64,000 bases of DNA, from contig NZ_ML660097.1 of NCBI RefSeq assembly GCF_007004655.1, forward strand, positions 124,001 to 188,000, given 5' to 3'. This stretch comes from Exilibacterium tricleocarpae. GTDB taxonomy: Bacteria > Pseudomonadota > Gammaproteobacteria > Pseudomonadales > Cellvibrionaceae. The first letter of the stretch is position 1. Each line of letters starts with the position of its first letter. Of the stretch, positions 1-9,183 are shown piece by piece. The notes below the pieces were generated by a model. The model had not been told where the DNA came from. It ran no database searches and was given only the letters and a program-made list of their open reading frames with translations. The position numbers and the translations under genes are program-made.

Positions 1-868
1 TTTCATAGGTGACCGGGGCCCGGCTGACATCGAGGTGCGCCGCGGCGATCATGCGCCGGTGAGGTGCTGATCCCGATTGATGCAAGTAAGCCCAGTCAAC
101 ATCCCCTGGCGCCCAGCCGAGGCGGTCATAGGTGTTGCCAATCATCTCCTCGTGGAGGTCCAGCACCGCGGAGGTGATCTCGCTCATGAGCATGTGACCT
201 GTTATGCCCTTGTCGGTGCGCTTATAGTGACATAGCTCGGCGTGCTGACCCCGTGAGCATAACCGCAAATTGCGCCAGCCACTACGGTCATCTGAACGCT
301 GTATCACCATTGCGCCACCCGCGTCCCCGGCCGAGAGCATGCCGACCCATTTTTTGAACAGCTCCCGGCTCCGCACTTTTTTCAGTTTATGCACATATTC
401 GTACATCACATCGCTCGGCCGCTCCCCGGTACAAACCAGCACATTATCGACCATGCCGGCGGCGATAAATGCGTCGGCTACGGCCATCCCGTCGATAAAA
501 CCGTGACAGGCGTTAGTAACATCCAGGCAACTGGCATTACGGGCACCCAATAGGGACTGGACGCGATGTGCGGTTGCCGGCTCCTGCCAGTCCCGGTCGA
601 TACCACAGAACACAATAAACCCCAAATCCTCAGGCCTGATGCCAGCGGCCTCGATTGCCCGCTGCGACGCCGCACAGGCCAAATCTGACGGTGCCGTATC
701 CCGATCGCATACCCTGCGTTCCCGAATCCCCAGTGCCTTATCCATGTAGGATTTGGAAACACCAAACCTTTCACACCCGATTTCCTCCATGATCGATGCT
801 GAGTCGACGACGGTGGCCGGCAGGTATGCGCCTACGCCGGCGATTTTAGAAACCCCAATAAACTCCAT
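1..868 (-). CDS. FabH-like 3-oxoacyl-ACP synthase III family protein (C-terminus outside window)
   Basis: This is a condensing enzyme of the KAS III (thiolase-fold) superfamily, which joins an acyl starter to a malonyl or similar extender. The ATG at 868 opens a continuous frame of 289 codons running off the left edge. The active-site cysteine lies in DVTNACHGF (Cys121) and the catalytic histidine in YLHQSG (His263); the Asn of the Cys-His-Asn triad would fall beyond the edge. An AGGAG-type ribosome site precedes the ATG. It is not beside the fatty-acid cluster at 11-17 kb, so it may make a specialised product (PqsD/CerJ-like or olefin-type) rather than start bulk fatty-acid synthesis. Family assignment is firm; substrate is unknown. 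Confidence 0.85.
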   Translation of the reverse strand, partial: MEFIGVSKIAGVGAYLPATVVDSASIMEEIGCERFGVSKSYMDKALGIRERRVCDRDTAPSDLACAASQRAIEAAGIRPEDLGFIVFCGIDRDWQEPATAHRVQSLLGARNASCLDVTNACHGFIDGMAVADAFIAAGMVDNVLVCTGERPSDVMYEYVHKLKKVRSRELFKKWVGMLSAGDAGGAMVIQRSDDRSGWRNLRLCSRGQHAELCHYKRTDKGITGHMLMSEITSAVLDLHEEMIGNTYDRLGWAPGDVDWAYLHQSGSAPHRRMIAAAHLDVSRAPVTYE

Positions 869-1030
869 TATTTAACTCCTCTATGCAGATTATGAACGGT
901 GGAGTTTTACCGCTGTTTGGCACGATTGCCATCAGTTTCCGCAGGAGCACTGAGGCCAATAGGGCGTTATCTATTCAATGTGAGTACCTGATAGCAAAAT
1001 CCTATTTCCTGACCACGAGGTACTGTACTA

Positions 1031-1046
1031 CTGTATAAAAAAACAG
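1031..1046 (+). promoter_or_regulatory. Putative LexA (SOS) operator
   Basis: The 16 bases CTGTATAAAAAAACAG match the proteobacterial LexA consensus CTG-N10-CAG with the preferred outer CTGT and ACAG. The site ends 15 bases before the ATG at 1062, where bound repressor would block transcription. No binding evidence is available; a single match in AT-rich intergenic DNA can arise by chance. Confidence 0.45.
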
Positions 1047-1061
1047 CTGTAGTGATGTGTC

Positions 1062-1418
1062 ATGCGATTTACGGGGAGGGGCCCACGCCCGGGGGATTGG
1101 CTATACAAACCGGGCAATCTGGAGCAGCTCCTTGAACATTGGGAGAAACAAGGCGGATTCTGGGTACCGAAAAAGGAAGGCGGGTCCACCGGGCTCACTC
1201 TCCGGGCGGTGATTCGTACCGAATCGATTAGCGGCCTGCCGCTGCATGCGGTCGTGATAGCCCGGACCTACAATAAAGCACCTTGGCGATGGTTTGGGGT
1301 TTTTCTAGGCGAGCCGCCGGCGGTACGGTACCCGATCCAAGTCCTGGTTATCAAAAAGCTTCCCGATGAACCGGACGATTTGTACTGGCACCCGAGCAAG
1401 CAACTGCCGGCGGGTTGA
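1062..1418 (+). CDS. Hypothetical protein, 118 aa, possibly SOS-regulated
   Basis: I do not recognise this protein. It is soluble, basic and rich in Trp and Pro (GDWLYKPGNLEQLLEHW near the N-terminus, WRWFGVFLGEPP near residue 80), with no signal peptide or membrane segment. Its composition looks like a real protein rather than a chance frame. It stands alone, with a LexA-like box just upstream, so a damage-inducible role is possible but is inference only. Confidence 0.5.
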   Translation: MRFTGRGPRPGDWLYKPGNLEQLLEHWEKQGGFWVPKKEGGSTGLTLRAVIRTESISGLPLHAVVIARTYNKAPWRWFGVFLGEPPAVRYPIQVLVIKKLPDEPDDLYWHPSKQLPAG

Positions 1419-1451
1419 CTGTGCTGGCACTCAAATGTTTGGTACTTGGGT

Positions 1452-1505
1452 GCCGATATAGGTTGTGCCGATATAGATTATGGCGATATAGGTTGTGGCG
1501 ATACC
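1452..1505 (+). repeat. 15-bp tandem repeat, about 3.5 copies
   Basis: A 15-base unit of the form GCCGATATAGGTTGT is repeated head to tail (1452, 1467, 1482, with a degenerate partial copy from 1497). It lies in non-coding DNA after the 118-aa ORF. Because 15 is a multiple of 3 it generates spurious open frames here. Confidence 0.7.
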
Positions 1506-1580
1506 AGAGGCCTGGAGCAACATATTTTGATCCGGCTCCTTGGCTTGAGCGAGTCGAGGTGCCGGAGAGATACTTGGTTA

Positions 1581-2087
1581 TTAGCGAAATTGAACGGCGG
1601 CTTTTTCAAATGGCCGTTCAATACCCTCAATGATGGGTTTTGGCTGGATGTTCTGCGGAAATGCCCAGCCATTCTCGTGCATATAAATTACGAGGTCGAG
1701 TGTGGTATCTGCCACTTCTATTCGAACGACCTTGCTGTCTTTCGCTGTAAGGATGAGGTTTTCGACAGATGTGCCCTTACGGCCGGTAGGCTGCAATACA
1801 TCGAAAAATGGCTGCACGTGAGTCCAATATAGATTGACAGTCATAACAGCGCGACTATCACCGTTTTCATCGATGGCATTGATGTAGTCAACCAAGTCGA
1901 CTCTGGCTGAAAATGCGGTAAGAAAAGCACCCGCCCAAGTCTTTAATGCGTCAATGCCTTTATTGCCAAAACTTGCCGAACTATTGGTGACGACATCTTT
2001 GTGGACAATGGCCCGCTCACCCGGATGAATTGGTGAACTATCAGTGTTTGAGCTTTCGCAACACGCGAACAGGACGGACTTACCCAT
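1581..2087 (-). pseudogene. SnoaL-like (NTF2-fold) protein, N-terminus probably replaced
   Basis: The C-terminal two thirds read as a SnoaL-like polyketide-cyclase/NTF2-fold protein: GIDALKTWAGAFLTAF, a central strand-rich part, and LYWTHVQPFFDVLQPTGRKG, where SnoaL proteins carry TG-H--F-G--PTG-G. The reading frame is open to 2087. However, the part above about 2010 is antisense to a LysR C-terminal domain (1991-2374), and the usual first helix (about 25 residues) is missing. I therefore read it as a gene whose 5' end was lost by recombination. It could still be expressed from the new start. Function of this member is unknown. Confidence 0.55.
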
Positions 2088-2374
2088 GGTATGTTACTGA
2101 AGCGGGGAAAACCCGCTCGCAATTACTGAACAGTTATTTCGAAGCCGTTTTACGCGCAGCAAAGGCGGGCATGGGTGTGAGTCAAATGCCTGGGTACCTG
2201 GCCAAAAAGGCCATAGATGCCGGCGAGCTTGAGGAGGTTTTAGCTGCGTTTCGCCCTCCAAACACAGAGTTTCATGCGCTGTATCTCGAACGCCGTTTAC
2301 TGTCGCCGCGTATTCGTGTATTTATCGATTTTTTGGTTGAATACAGATTTGCCAAGCACGTGTATGTTTTTTAG
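1991..2374 (+). pseudogene. LysR-type regulator, C-terminal effector-domain fragment
   Basis: The translation from about 1991 gives the end of a LysR substrate-binding domain: PAHPDELVNYQCLSF, GRTYPWYV, GVSQMPGYLAKKAIDAGEL, then RRLLSPRIRVFIDFLVE close to the stop at 2374. The helix-turn-helix and the first half of the effector domain are absent, and a stop lies at 1988-1990 just upstream in this frame. It is a non-functional remnant butted against the SnoaL-like fragment. Confidence 0.75.
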
Positions 2375-2474
2375 CTTGTCTGATCCAGGTTGTTATTATG
2401 TTTACGGCGATCGAGGTGCTTCGATCAAGGTACGTGGAGGGCATAAAAGCGGGCGTTTAAGTCCTCTATATCTA

Positions 2475-3056
2475 TTAGATTTTTTCTGAAATTTTCTTCC
2501 TGCCCAGTATATAAGGCATCAACTGCGCCATATTTTTTGCATCGTCGATACCCCTGTGGTGCGCGCCGTGCAGGGGTAATCCCGCTAATGTTAATGCCCG
2601 GGCCATTCCAAATTTCTTTTTTAGATTCTGGGAGGTGGAAAACATCTTCTTAATATTGAGATGCTCGGAACCGATTGGGTAGGGAATATTATGGAGTTGA
2701 CAGTCTCTCTCAAGCTGTCCCTTGTCGTAGTCACCCCAAGAGCAAAATAGAAATGAATCATATTGATACAGCCACTGCTTAAACTGTTTAACGGCATCCG
2801 GAAACCCTGGTGCTGTATCTATATCGGACTGGGTAATGCTGGTGAGTTCAGTGCAGAAGTTTGTTAACTTGGGATGTTTTATCGGTTTGATAAACAGCGT
2901 AAATTCATCAACAGTAGTCAGTTCCTCCGCTTCAACCATTACCGCGCCGATTTCAATGGTTTCCATATCCTGTCTGGCGATCGATTGTTTGTCGCAACAG
3001 GTAGCTTCAAGATCAATAATTAGAAAGTATTGGTAGTTATCTACATTCAAATGCAT
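2475..3056 (-). CDS. 3'-5' exonuclease, DEDDh family (ERI1/KapD-like)
   Basis: This 193-residue protein is a DnaQ/RNase T-fold exonuclease that would trim 3' ends of RNA or DNA. ExoI carries the acidic pair in YFLIIDLEATC (Asp15, Glu17), ExoII is around SWGDYDKGQL, and ExoIII is HHRGIDDAKNMAQL with the His and Asp of DEDDh enzymes. The spacing resembles the ERI1/KapD branch rather than DNA polymerase epsilon subunits. The start was set at the ATG at 3056; the frame stays open further upstream only because it runs through tRNA-Ser. It lies 78 bases downstream of the tRNA on the same strand and could share its transcript. Substrate unknown. Confidence 0.85.
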   Translation of the reverse strand: MHLNVDNYQYFLIIDLEATCCDKQSIARQDMETIEIGAVMVEAEELTTVDEFTLFIKPIKHPKLTNFCTELTSITQSDIDTAPGFPDAVKQFKQWLYQYDSFLFCSWGDYDKGQLERDCQLHNIPYPIGSEHLNIKKMFSTSQNLKKKFGMARALTLAGLPLHGAHHRGIDDAKNMAQLMPYILGRKKISEKI

Positions 3057-3133
3057 TTTTATTGATTGGTTTTTCTGAGTTGTCGGCAAGAGTTCGCTGG
3101 ATAAGCGGACGAACGACAGAGGCAAAAATGAAA

Positions 3134-3221
3134 TGGCGGTGGGGCAGGGATTCGAACCCTGGGAGCTGTTACACTCAACGGTTTTCAAGACCGCCGCTTT
3201 CGACCACTCAGCCACCCCACC
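3134..3221 (-). tRNA. tRNA-Ser (anticodon TGA)
   Basis: On the minus strand the 88-base gene starts GGTGGGGTGGCTGAGTGG and closes with TTCGAATCCC, CCCCACC, discriminator G and an encoded CCA. The 7-bp acceptor stem GGTGGGG/CCCCACC is perfect. The anticodon stem CGGTC / ACCG frames loop TTGAAA with anticodon TGA, and the long variable arm is typical of serine tRNA. Confidence 0.95.
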
Positions 3222-3348
3222 GGATTTGAGGACCCGATTATACAGAGGTTTGGCGCGGGCACAAGCATCTAAGCGGGTTATTACAGCGGCGAAAATGCCC
3301 GGCCAATAACCCGTCAGGCGGGCCGACTTTATGGCCGTATTGGAGAGT

Positions 3349-3377
3349 AAAAAAAACCGGAGCTGGCAGGCTCCGGT
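3349..3377 (-). terminator. Rho-independent terminator of rne
   Basis: Read on the minus strand, the stem ACCGGAGC / GCTCCGGT (8 bp, six-base loop) is followed at once by a run of T. It lies 23 bases past the RNase E stop codon. Confidence 0.85.
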
Positions 3378-3399
3378 CTTTATCTACCCATGTGGGCTA

Positions 3400-6300
3400 T
3401 TACTGGTCCGCCTCCCTTGCCTGCGCAACGGTGTCCCCCGTAGTGCGGTTGACGCGCGGATCATTTGCCGGCCTGCTGAGCCGGCGCGGGCGGTGTTCCA
3501 CCTTCGACGGCTGCGCGGTATCCAAGGGCCCGCCGCTGGTGTCCCGCTGGGGGGCGGTGGTGATTTCCACTTCGGTAACCGGCTTTGGGTTCAGCCGCGG
3601 GTCATTGCCGGCTCGGGCGGGCGCTGGTGCAACCTCCGCTGCAGCCGCGTTGGTATCAACAGGTGCTTGTGACTGTGTTGCTGTCTCTACGGGCTCGGGT
3701 TCGGCAGCCGCGGCCGTCTGCTGTGAAGTTTGAGACGAGGTATCGAGCGCCGGTTCTGCCTCTGCTTTCACTCTCGGTGGGCTGCTCTCTTTCTGCAGTG
3801 CGGCGGTCTTGTCCTCTGCCGCTGCGGGGGCTGTCTCAGCCGTTGCCGCGGCGGCAGTATCAGACACCGGCGCTGTTTCCGCCTCAGTGACGGGTACAGG
3901 CGTGGCGGCTGTTTCGGCTTCCGGGTTCCGCACCGCTGCAGTTGCGGCAGTTGTCTCAGCTTCAGCATCCGATAATTGTGCAGTTGCAGCAGGTGTCTCT
4001 GCCTCAGCCTCCGGCACTTGGGCGGTTGCGTCGGCTGTCTCGGCGCCAGCGCCCGGTGCTTGTGCAGTTGCGGCAGGTTTCCCAGCTTCAGCCTCAGGCA
4101 CCGGTGCAGCAGTTGCTTCGTCTGCCGGCGGCACCGTGGCCGTGGATGCGGTGTCTGCCGGTTCCTGGGGCGATGTCGATGCTCCCGGCTTTTCGGTTTC
4201 CATTTTGGCGCTAGCCACTACCGGCGCGGTTGTCGCCTCCGGCTGTGTCGCTGCATCCCCGGATTGCTTCTCTGCCGCGGTTGCAGTTGCCGGTTCTGCC
4301 TTCGGCTGCCGCCGCTTCTCCGCGCGTTGTGCTTTTCCTGAATGTCGTTCATCACGGTTGGCTGTTGCAGGACTTTGCTCCGCCGCTGCCGCACTCTCAG
4401 CGGTTTGCTCACCGGCTGCCTTCGCAGTGTCCGCAGCCTCAGCATCGCGGCGACCGCGGCGGCGCTGCTGCGGGCGGGCCCGTTTGTTGGCCGGCCGCTT
4501 GGCCGGCCGCTGTTGATCCGACTTGTCCTGATCGGGTTGGGTCGATTCGCGGGCTTCGGCGGTTTTCGGCGCCTGCTCCTGGCGGCGGTTATCATCCTGG
4601 CGGCCGCCGCGCTCGTCCCGGCGGCGGCCTTTGCGCGCCTGCTCATCGCGGCGCTGGCCGCCACCGCGGTTATCACGGCCCTCGCGATTATCACGCTCTC
4701 CGCGGTCGTCCCGTTCCCCGCGATTGTCGCGGCGGTTGCGGTTGCGATTTTGCTGTTGGTTGCGACCGCGGTTGTTGTTGCGTCCGCCCTTGCCGCGACC
4801 CTGTTGGTTCTGTTTGGTCCGGCTTGGCTGCGGTTCCGGTTCGCTGGTGAACAGGTCCTCCAGCGCCTTTACCAGGCGTGACAGCAAGCCCGGCTGCTTG
4901 GGTGGCTCCGGTGCCGGCTGGGCGGGCACAATCTGCTGCACGGCCGGTTGCTGAAGTGCCGGCGCCTCGGCTTTTTTGGGTTTCTCCTCCTGCACACTGT
5001 CGTCAGTGGCGGCGGTGATTTTATAGCTGGTTTCCAGGGTGGCGGTATCGTCGTCGCGCAGGCGCTGCACCTCAAAGTGCGGCGTGACCATTTCGGCGTT
5101 GGGGACAATCACCACCCGGGTACCGTTGCGGGTCTCGATGCCGGAAATGGTCTTGCGCTTTTCGTTGAGCAGGTAGGTGGCCACCGGCACCGGCGCTATG
5201 GCCCGAATCTCGGCGCTGCGCTCTTTCTGCGCTTCCTCTTCCACCAGGCGCAGGATCGACAGCGCCAGCGACTTGGTGCTGCGGATGGTGCCCTGACCGC
5301 TACAGCGCGGGCAGACTTTGGAGGTGGTCTCCCCGAGCGAGGGGCGCAGCCGCTGGCGCGACATCTCCAGCAGGCCAAACCGCGAAATACGGCCCACCTG
5401 GACCCGCGCCCGGTCCATCGACAGGGCCTCGCGCATGCGGTTTTCCACCTCCCGCTGATTGCGTGACGGTTGCATGTCGATAAAGTCGATCACCTGCAGG
5501 CCGCCGATATCCCGCAGGCGCAGTTGGCGGGCGATTTCGTCGGCCGCCTCCAGGTTGGTCTGCAGGGCGGTCTCCTCGATATCGCTGCCTTTGGTGGCGC
5601 GCGAGGAGTTGATGTCGATAGACACCAGCGCTTCGGTCACGTCGATAACGATGGAGCCCCCGGACGGGAGTTTGACTTCGCGCTCAAAAGCGGTCTCGAT
5701 CTGGCTTTCAATCTGGTAGCGGTTAAACAGCGGGGTGTCGTCGCTGTAGTGTTTGACCTTGCTCTGGAAATTGGGCATCACTTGTTGCACGAATGCCCGC
5801 GCCAGTTCATAGGCCTCCGGGCTGTCGACAATGATCTCGCCGATATCGGGTCGCAGGTAGTCGCGAATGGCGCGGATGATAACGTTGCTTTCCTGGAACA
5901 GAAAGTGCGGTGCCGGTGCATTTTCAGATTCGCTTTTGATGGAGTCCCACAGTTGCAGCAGGTAGTTCAGGTCCCATTGCAATTCCTCGGCGCTGCGGCC
6001 GACCCCCGCGGTGCGCACAATGGCACCCATGCCTGAGGGTACCTCGATTTTGCCCAGCGCGTCGCGCAGGTCGGCGCGGTCGTCGCCGTCGATGCGGCGG
6101 GAGATGCCGCCGGCGCGCGGATTGTTGGGCATCAGCACCAGATAACGCCCGGCCAGGCTGATAAAGGTGGTGAGCGCCGCACCCTTGTTGCCGCGCTCTT
6201 CTTTGTCCACCTGGACAATGATCTGCATGCCTTCTTTGATGACATCTTTGATTTTGAGACGGCCCTCGATATCACGGGGCTGTTTCATGAAGTACTCGCG

Positions 6301-6522
6301 GGAGATCTCTTTCAGGGGCAGAAACCCGTGGCGCTCGGAGCCGTAGTCGACAAAAGCCGCCTCGAGGCTGGGTTCGATGCGGGTGATTTTACCTTTGTAA
6401 ATATTGGCTTTTTTCTGTTCGCGGTTACGGTTTTCTATATCGAGATCGTAGAGCCATTGACCGTCTACGAGGGCGACGCGCAACTCTTCCGGTTGGGTCG
6501 CGTTGATGAGCATTCTTTTCAT
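3400..6522 (-). CDS. rne: Ribonuclease E
   Basis: RNase E is the membrane-associated endonuclease that starts mRNA decay, processes rRNA and tRNA, and scaffolds the degradosome. The N-terminal catalytic half is near-canonical: [17 protein letters not shown], an S1 domain (about 35-125), the Mg-binding Asp303 (SIDINSS) and Asp346 (VIDFIDM), and the Zn-link CPRC at 404-407. All fall at the same numbers as in E. coli. After about residue 520 the protein is low-complexity: Arg/Asn/Gly-rich RNA-binding stretches, then an Ala/Glu/Thr-rich repeat region. Two NDPR motifs near the C-terminus (NDPRLN, NDPRVN) resemble pseudomonad RNase E tails thought to bind PNPase. A second ATG is three codons in. 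Confidence 0.97.
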   Translation of the reverse strand: MKRMLINATQPEELRVALVDGQWLYDLDIENRNREQKKANIYKGKITRIEPSLEAAFVDYGSERHGFLPLKEISREYFMKQPRDIEGRLKIKDVIKEGMQIIVQVDKEERGNKGAALTTFISLAGRYLVLMPNNPRAGGISRRIDGDDRADLRDALGKIEVPSGMGAIVRTAGVGRSAEELQWDLNYLLQLWDSIKSESENAPAPHFLFQESNVIIRAIRDYLRPDIGEIIVDSPEAYELARAFVQQVMPNFQSKVKHYSDDTPLFNRYQIESQIETAFEREVKLPSGGSIVIDVTEALVSIDINSSRATKGSDIEETALQTNLEAADEIARQLRLRDIGGLQVIDFIDMQPSRNQREVENRMREALSMDRARVQVGRISRFGLLEMSRQRLRPSLGETTSKVCPRCSGQGTIRSTKSLALSILRLVEEEAQKERSAEIRAIAPVPVATYLLNEKRKTISGIETRNGTRVVIVPNAEMVTPHFEVQRLRDDDTATLETSYKITAATDDSVQEEKPKKAEAPALQQPAVQQIVPAQPAPEPPKQPGLLSRLVKALEDLFTSEPEPQPSRTKQNQQGRGKGGRNNNRGRNQQQNRNRNRRDNRGERDDRGERDNREGRDNRGGGQRRDEQARKGRRRDERGGRQDDNRRQEQAPKTAEARESTQPDQDKSDQQRPAKRPANKRARPQQRRRGRRDAEAADTAKAAGEQTAESAAAAEQSPATANRDERHSGKAQRAEKRRQPKAEPATATAAEKQSGDAATQPEATTAPVVASAKMETEKPGASTSPQEPADTASTATVPPADEATAAPVPEAEAGKPAATAQAPGAGAETADATAQVPEAEAETPAATAQLSDAEAETTAATAAVRNPEAETAATPVPVTEAETAPVSDTAAAATAETAPAAAEDKTAALQKESSPPRVKAEAEPALDTSSQTSQQTAAAAEPEPVETATQSQAPVDTNAAAAEVAPAPARAGNDPRLNPKPVTEVEITTAPQRDTSGGPLDTAQPSKVEHRPRRLSRPANDPRVNRTTGDTVAQAREADQ
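3850..4120 (-). repeat. Degenerate Ala/Glu/Thr-rich tandem repeat inside rne
   Basis: Within the disordered tail of RNase E a segment of about 20 residues recurs with the pattern EAEA-(G/E)-(K/T)-PAATAQ (for example [48 protein letters not shown]). The DNA is a matching imperfect repeat, so copy number may vary between strains. Confidence 0.6.
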
Positions 6523-7486
6523 ATATTTTGCCTAAATCATTTAGGCGCAACGGCGAGGTGCGGGATGCGAATTGCAACTGCAGTCTGTGGGCTCAACCTC
6601 TTTTATCTGACGCGCTGCATCCTGCTCGCATCAGCGGTTGTGGGGACAGTCTCTGCCAGTGGATGTTGCACCGTAGAACCGGCCGGGCACCCGGGTTGTA
6701 TCGCAAGATACGGGCGCCAGTGGCGGGTGCTGCTTACGGTGTGCTGGCGTCTGACACTATACCCATTACTCGTTTATTTACCTGTTCATCCCGAGCTGCC
6801 TGGCAGCCGCTGTTAGGCTGGTATCGTTGCGGTCTTTCACAACACTACCTTTAAAATGAGTTCGCTTTCTACACTATCAGTTTTAACTGCATACCTGCGC
6901 TTCGTTATTGCGCGGTTGTTACAGCCTGGCTGCCTGTTACCTGGGGACGTATTGAGTCCTGTTGTTCAGTTTCGGAACTATTTAGTTTTCCAGTTTCCTA
7001 GTTTCGGTACCGTCCAGTTGCGATGATCCGGTTTGGGATCTGCGCGTTAGGGATTCGTCACAGTCGTGCAGCCATTCTATATTTGTTTGCTTTAGCACTT
7101 CTCGCTGCAGCATTCATTGTTTTGGGTGTTTTGCGGCCGGGTCTACCGGGTAGATATACATCATGCGTACACTACACGAGTAAACCAGTGGCCCACTTAT
7201 AACGGGTTATCTTGCAATCCGTTAACACTCGTTCCACCGACCAGCGATATTTCCTCGGTACCGCAGTGTGGCGGCCATTTTGCTATTTTCAAAAATCGGC
7301 AAAAAGCGGCGAAAATCGACCTGGCTCGGCAACAAAGGACTATAGCAGCATTTGATAAGTGCTTCAATTGCAAAGGGTTTTACCCCTTCAGGTCACTGTG
7401 ACGCGAAAAACGCCACCACCGCGGATAGTGGCTTTTTATCCGCAGCCACAGGTCTTTTTTGGGAAGCGACCTGCTATTATGGCCCC
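6523..7486. promoter_or_regulatory. Long divergent intergenic region between rne and rluC
   Basis: About 960 bases separate the divergent starts of rne and rluC and hold no gene I can support. In E. coli the corresponding region holds the rne promoters and a long structured 5' leader through which RNase E autoregulates its own mRNA. Most of the part next to 6522 is presumably that leader. I could not define promoters or the leader hairpins with confidence. Confidence 0.5.
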
Positions 7487-8455
7487 ATGATCGCACCAGC
7501 TTCCCAATCCCCCTCCGTTCAGCTCGTCAAAATCGACCCCGACCAGGCGGGGCAGAGAGTCGACAACTTTCTGCTGGCCCGGCTTAAAGGCGTGCCCAAA
7601 TCCCGTATTTACCGCATTTTGCGCAAGGGCGAGGTGCGGGTAAACAGGGGCAGGGTCAAGCCCGACCACAAGCTCCAGGCCGGCGATCTGGTGCGTATCC
7701 CCCCGGTTCGGGTGGCCGCCACCACTTCGCTGCCAAAGCCCGGCGCCGGCCTGCGCCGGGTGTTGGCCGAGGCCGTGTTATTTGAGGACGGGGGCCTGTT
7801 GGTGATCGACAAACCCTCGGGACTGGCGGTTCACGGGGGCAGCGGTGTCAGCCTGGGGTTGATCGAGTCGCTGCGACAACTGCGGCCACAGGCCCGCTAC
7901 CTGGAACTGGTGCACCGGCTCGACCGGGACACCTCCGGTTGCATTATGGTGGCGAAAAAGCGCAGTGTGCTGCGTCATCTACAGGAGCAGATGCGCGCGG
8001 GCCGGGTGGACAAGGTCTACCAGGCGCTGGTGGCCGGTCAGTGGCCCGCGGATCGCGCCCATATCAATGCGCCCTTGCGCAAGAATGAACTCAGCAGCGG
8101 TGAACGGATAGTCCGGGTGACGCCGGACGGCAAACCCTCGCTGACGCAGTTCAGTGTCTTGCAGCGCTACGACCGGGTGACCCTGGTAGAGGCCAAACCG
8201 ATTACCGGTCGCACTCACCAGATTCGCGTGCATGCCCGGCATGCGGGACACCCCCTGGTTGGTGACGACAAATACGGTGATGATGCCTTGAACAAAACCC
8301 TGCGTGAACTCGGCGTGCGCCGTTTGTTTCTGCACGCCGCACGGTTGGCGTTCTCGCTGCCCGGAGCCGATCAGCCCACGGTGGTCAGGGCACCCCTGGC
8401 GGTGGATTTGCAAGAGGCGTTGTCCCGTCTTACCCCGGCGGCGCCGGTTGACTGA
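7487..8455 (+). CDS. rluC: 23S rRNA pseudouridine synthase RluC
   Basis: RluC makes pseudouridines 955, 2504 and 2580 of 23S rRNA (E. coli numbering). An S4 RNA-binding domain spans about residues 20-80 (GQRVDNFLLARLKGVPKSRIYRILRKG). It is followed by the RluA-type catalytic domain with LVHRLDRDTSG, Asp146 being the nucleophile, and the conserved KPITGRTHQIRVH. The ATG at 7487 gives 323 residues, close to the family length; the frame is open 45 codons further up but that part has no homology. It diverges from rne as in E. coli and Pseudomonas. Confidence 0.95.
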   Translation: MIAPASQSPSVQLVKIDPDQAGQRVDNFLLARLKGVPKSRIYRILRKGEVRVNRGRVKPDHKLQAGDLVRIPPVRVAATTSLPKPGAGLRRVLAEAVLFEDGGLLVIDKPSGLAVHGGSGVSLGLIESLRQLRPQARYLELVHRLDRDTSGCIMVAKKRSVLRHLQEQMRAGRVDKVYQALVAGQWPADRAHINAPLRKNELSSGERIVRVTPDGKPSLTQFSVLQRYDRVTLVEAKPITGRTHQIRVHARHAGHPLVGDDKYGDDALNKTLRELGVRRLFLHAARLAFSLPGADQPTVVRAPLAVDLQEALSRLTPAAPVD

Positions 8456-8544
8456 GGTGTTGGGACGGGGTCGGTCGGAAAGGTTGGCGACCGACTAGAG
8501 TGACCGGCAGGTTGAAATATGACGTTGTAAGTTGGGAGGTCTGT

Positions 8545-9183
8545 TTGCTCTTTATCTTTGACTGGGATGGCACTATCAGTGATTCTACCGGCAGAATTAT
8601 CGACTGTGTGCAGCGGGCCGCGGCGGACAGCGGCCTGGAACCGCTCGCCGACGATGCTATCAAGGACATTATCGGCCTCGGTCTTAAAGAGGCGCTCGAG
8701 CGTCTTTACCCGGGCGCCGGGGAGGAGCGCCGCCAGTTGCTCACCAGTAGTTATGCAAGACATTTCGTCGCTGCGGACCAGACGCCGTCGCCCTTTTACC
8801 CCGGGGTCAGAGCGACCCTGGAACAGTTACTGCGCGACGGTCACCAACTGGCGGTGGCGACCGGTAAAAGCCGGCGTGGACTGGATCGCATACTGGCCAA
8901 TACGCAGTTGCAGGACTTTTTTCACGGCTCCCGTTGCGCCGACGAAACGGCCTCCAAGCCTCACCCGCAGATGTTGTGCGAGCTGCTTGATGAGTTCGAT
9001 GTGGACCCTGCCGCTGCGGTTATGGTGGGCGATACGGAATACGATATGGAGATGGCCCGGCAGCTCGACATGCCGCGTATTGCGGTCAGTTACGGTGCTC
9101 ACCATATCGATCGCCTGAGAGGCTATGATCCGGTGTTGTGTGTGGATTATTTCGAGGAGATTCTGGCGTGGGTCGATAATTAG
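8545..9183 (+). CDS. HAD-IA family hydrolase (phosphoglycolate-phosphatase-like)
   Basis: A cytosolic HAD phosphatase of about 212 residues. Motif I is FIFDWDGTISDS (the first Asp is the nucleophile) at the very N-terminus. A four-helix C1 cap follows, then motif II VATGKS, the Lys of motif III in ASKPHPQM, and motif IV MVGDTEYDMEMA. In pseudomonads and relatives the gene after rluC encodes just such an enzyme. I chose the TTG at 8545 because GGGAGGT lies immediately upstream and the protein then begins at motif I. A GTG at 8500 would add 15 unconserved residues. Its stop codon is the first three bases of a palindromic repeat element. Confidence 0.85.
   Translation: MLFIFDWDGTISDSTGRIIDCVQRAAADSGLEPLADDAIKDIIGLGLKEALERLYPGAGEERRQLLTSSYARHFVAADQTPSPFYPGVRATLEQLLRDGHQLAVATGKSRRGLDRILANTQLQDFFHGSRCADETASKPHPQMLCELLDEFDVDPAAAVMVGDTEYDMEMARQLDMPRIAVSYGAHHIDRLRGYDPVLCVDYFEEILAWVDN

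Noticed and set aside
3057-3215. N-terminal extension of the exonuclease to 3215
   Set aside because: This part is the translation of tRNA-Ser and its flank; homology begins at the ATG at 3056.
3809-4881. Long plus-strand open frames (up to 235 codons) opposite the 3' half of rne
   Set aside because: They are antisense shadows of the low-complexity, GC-rich RNase E tail, with biased Ala/Ser/Arg composition and no independent signals.
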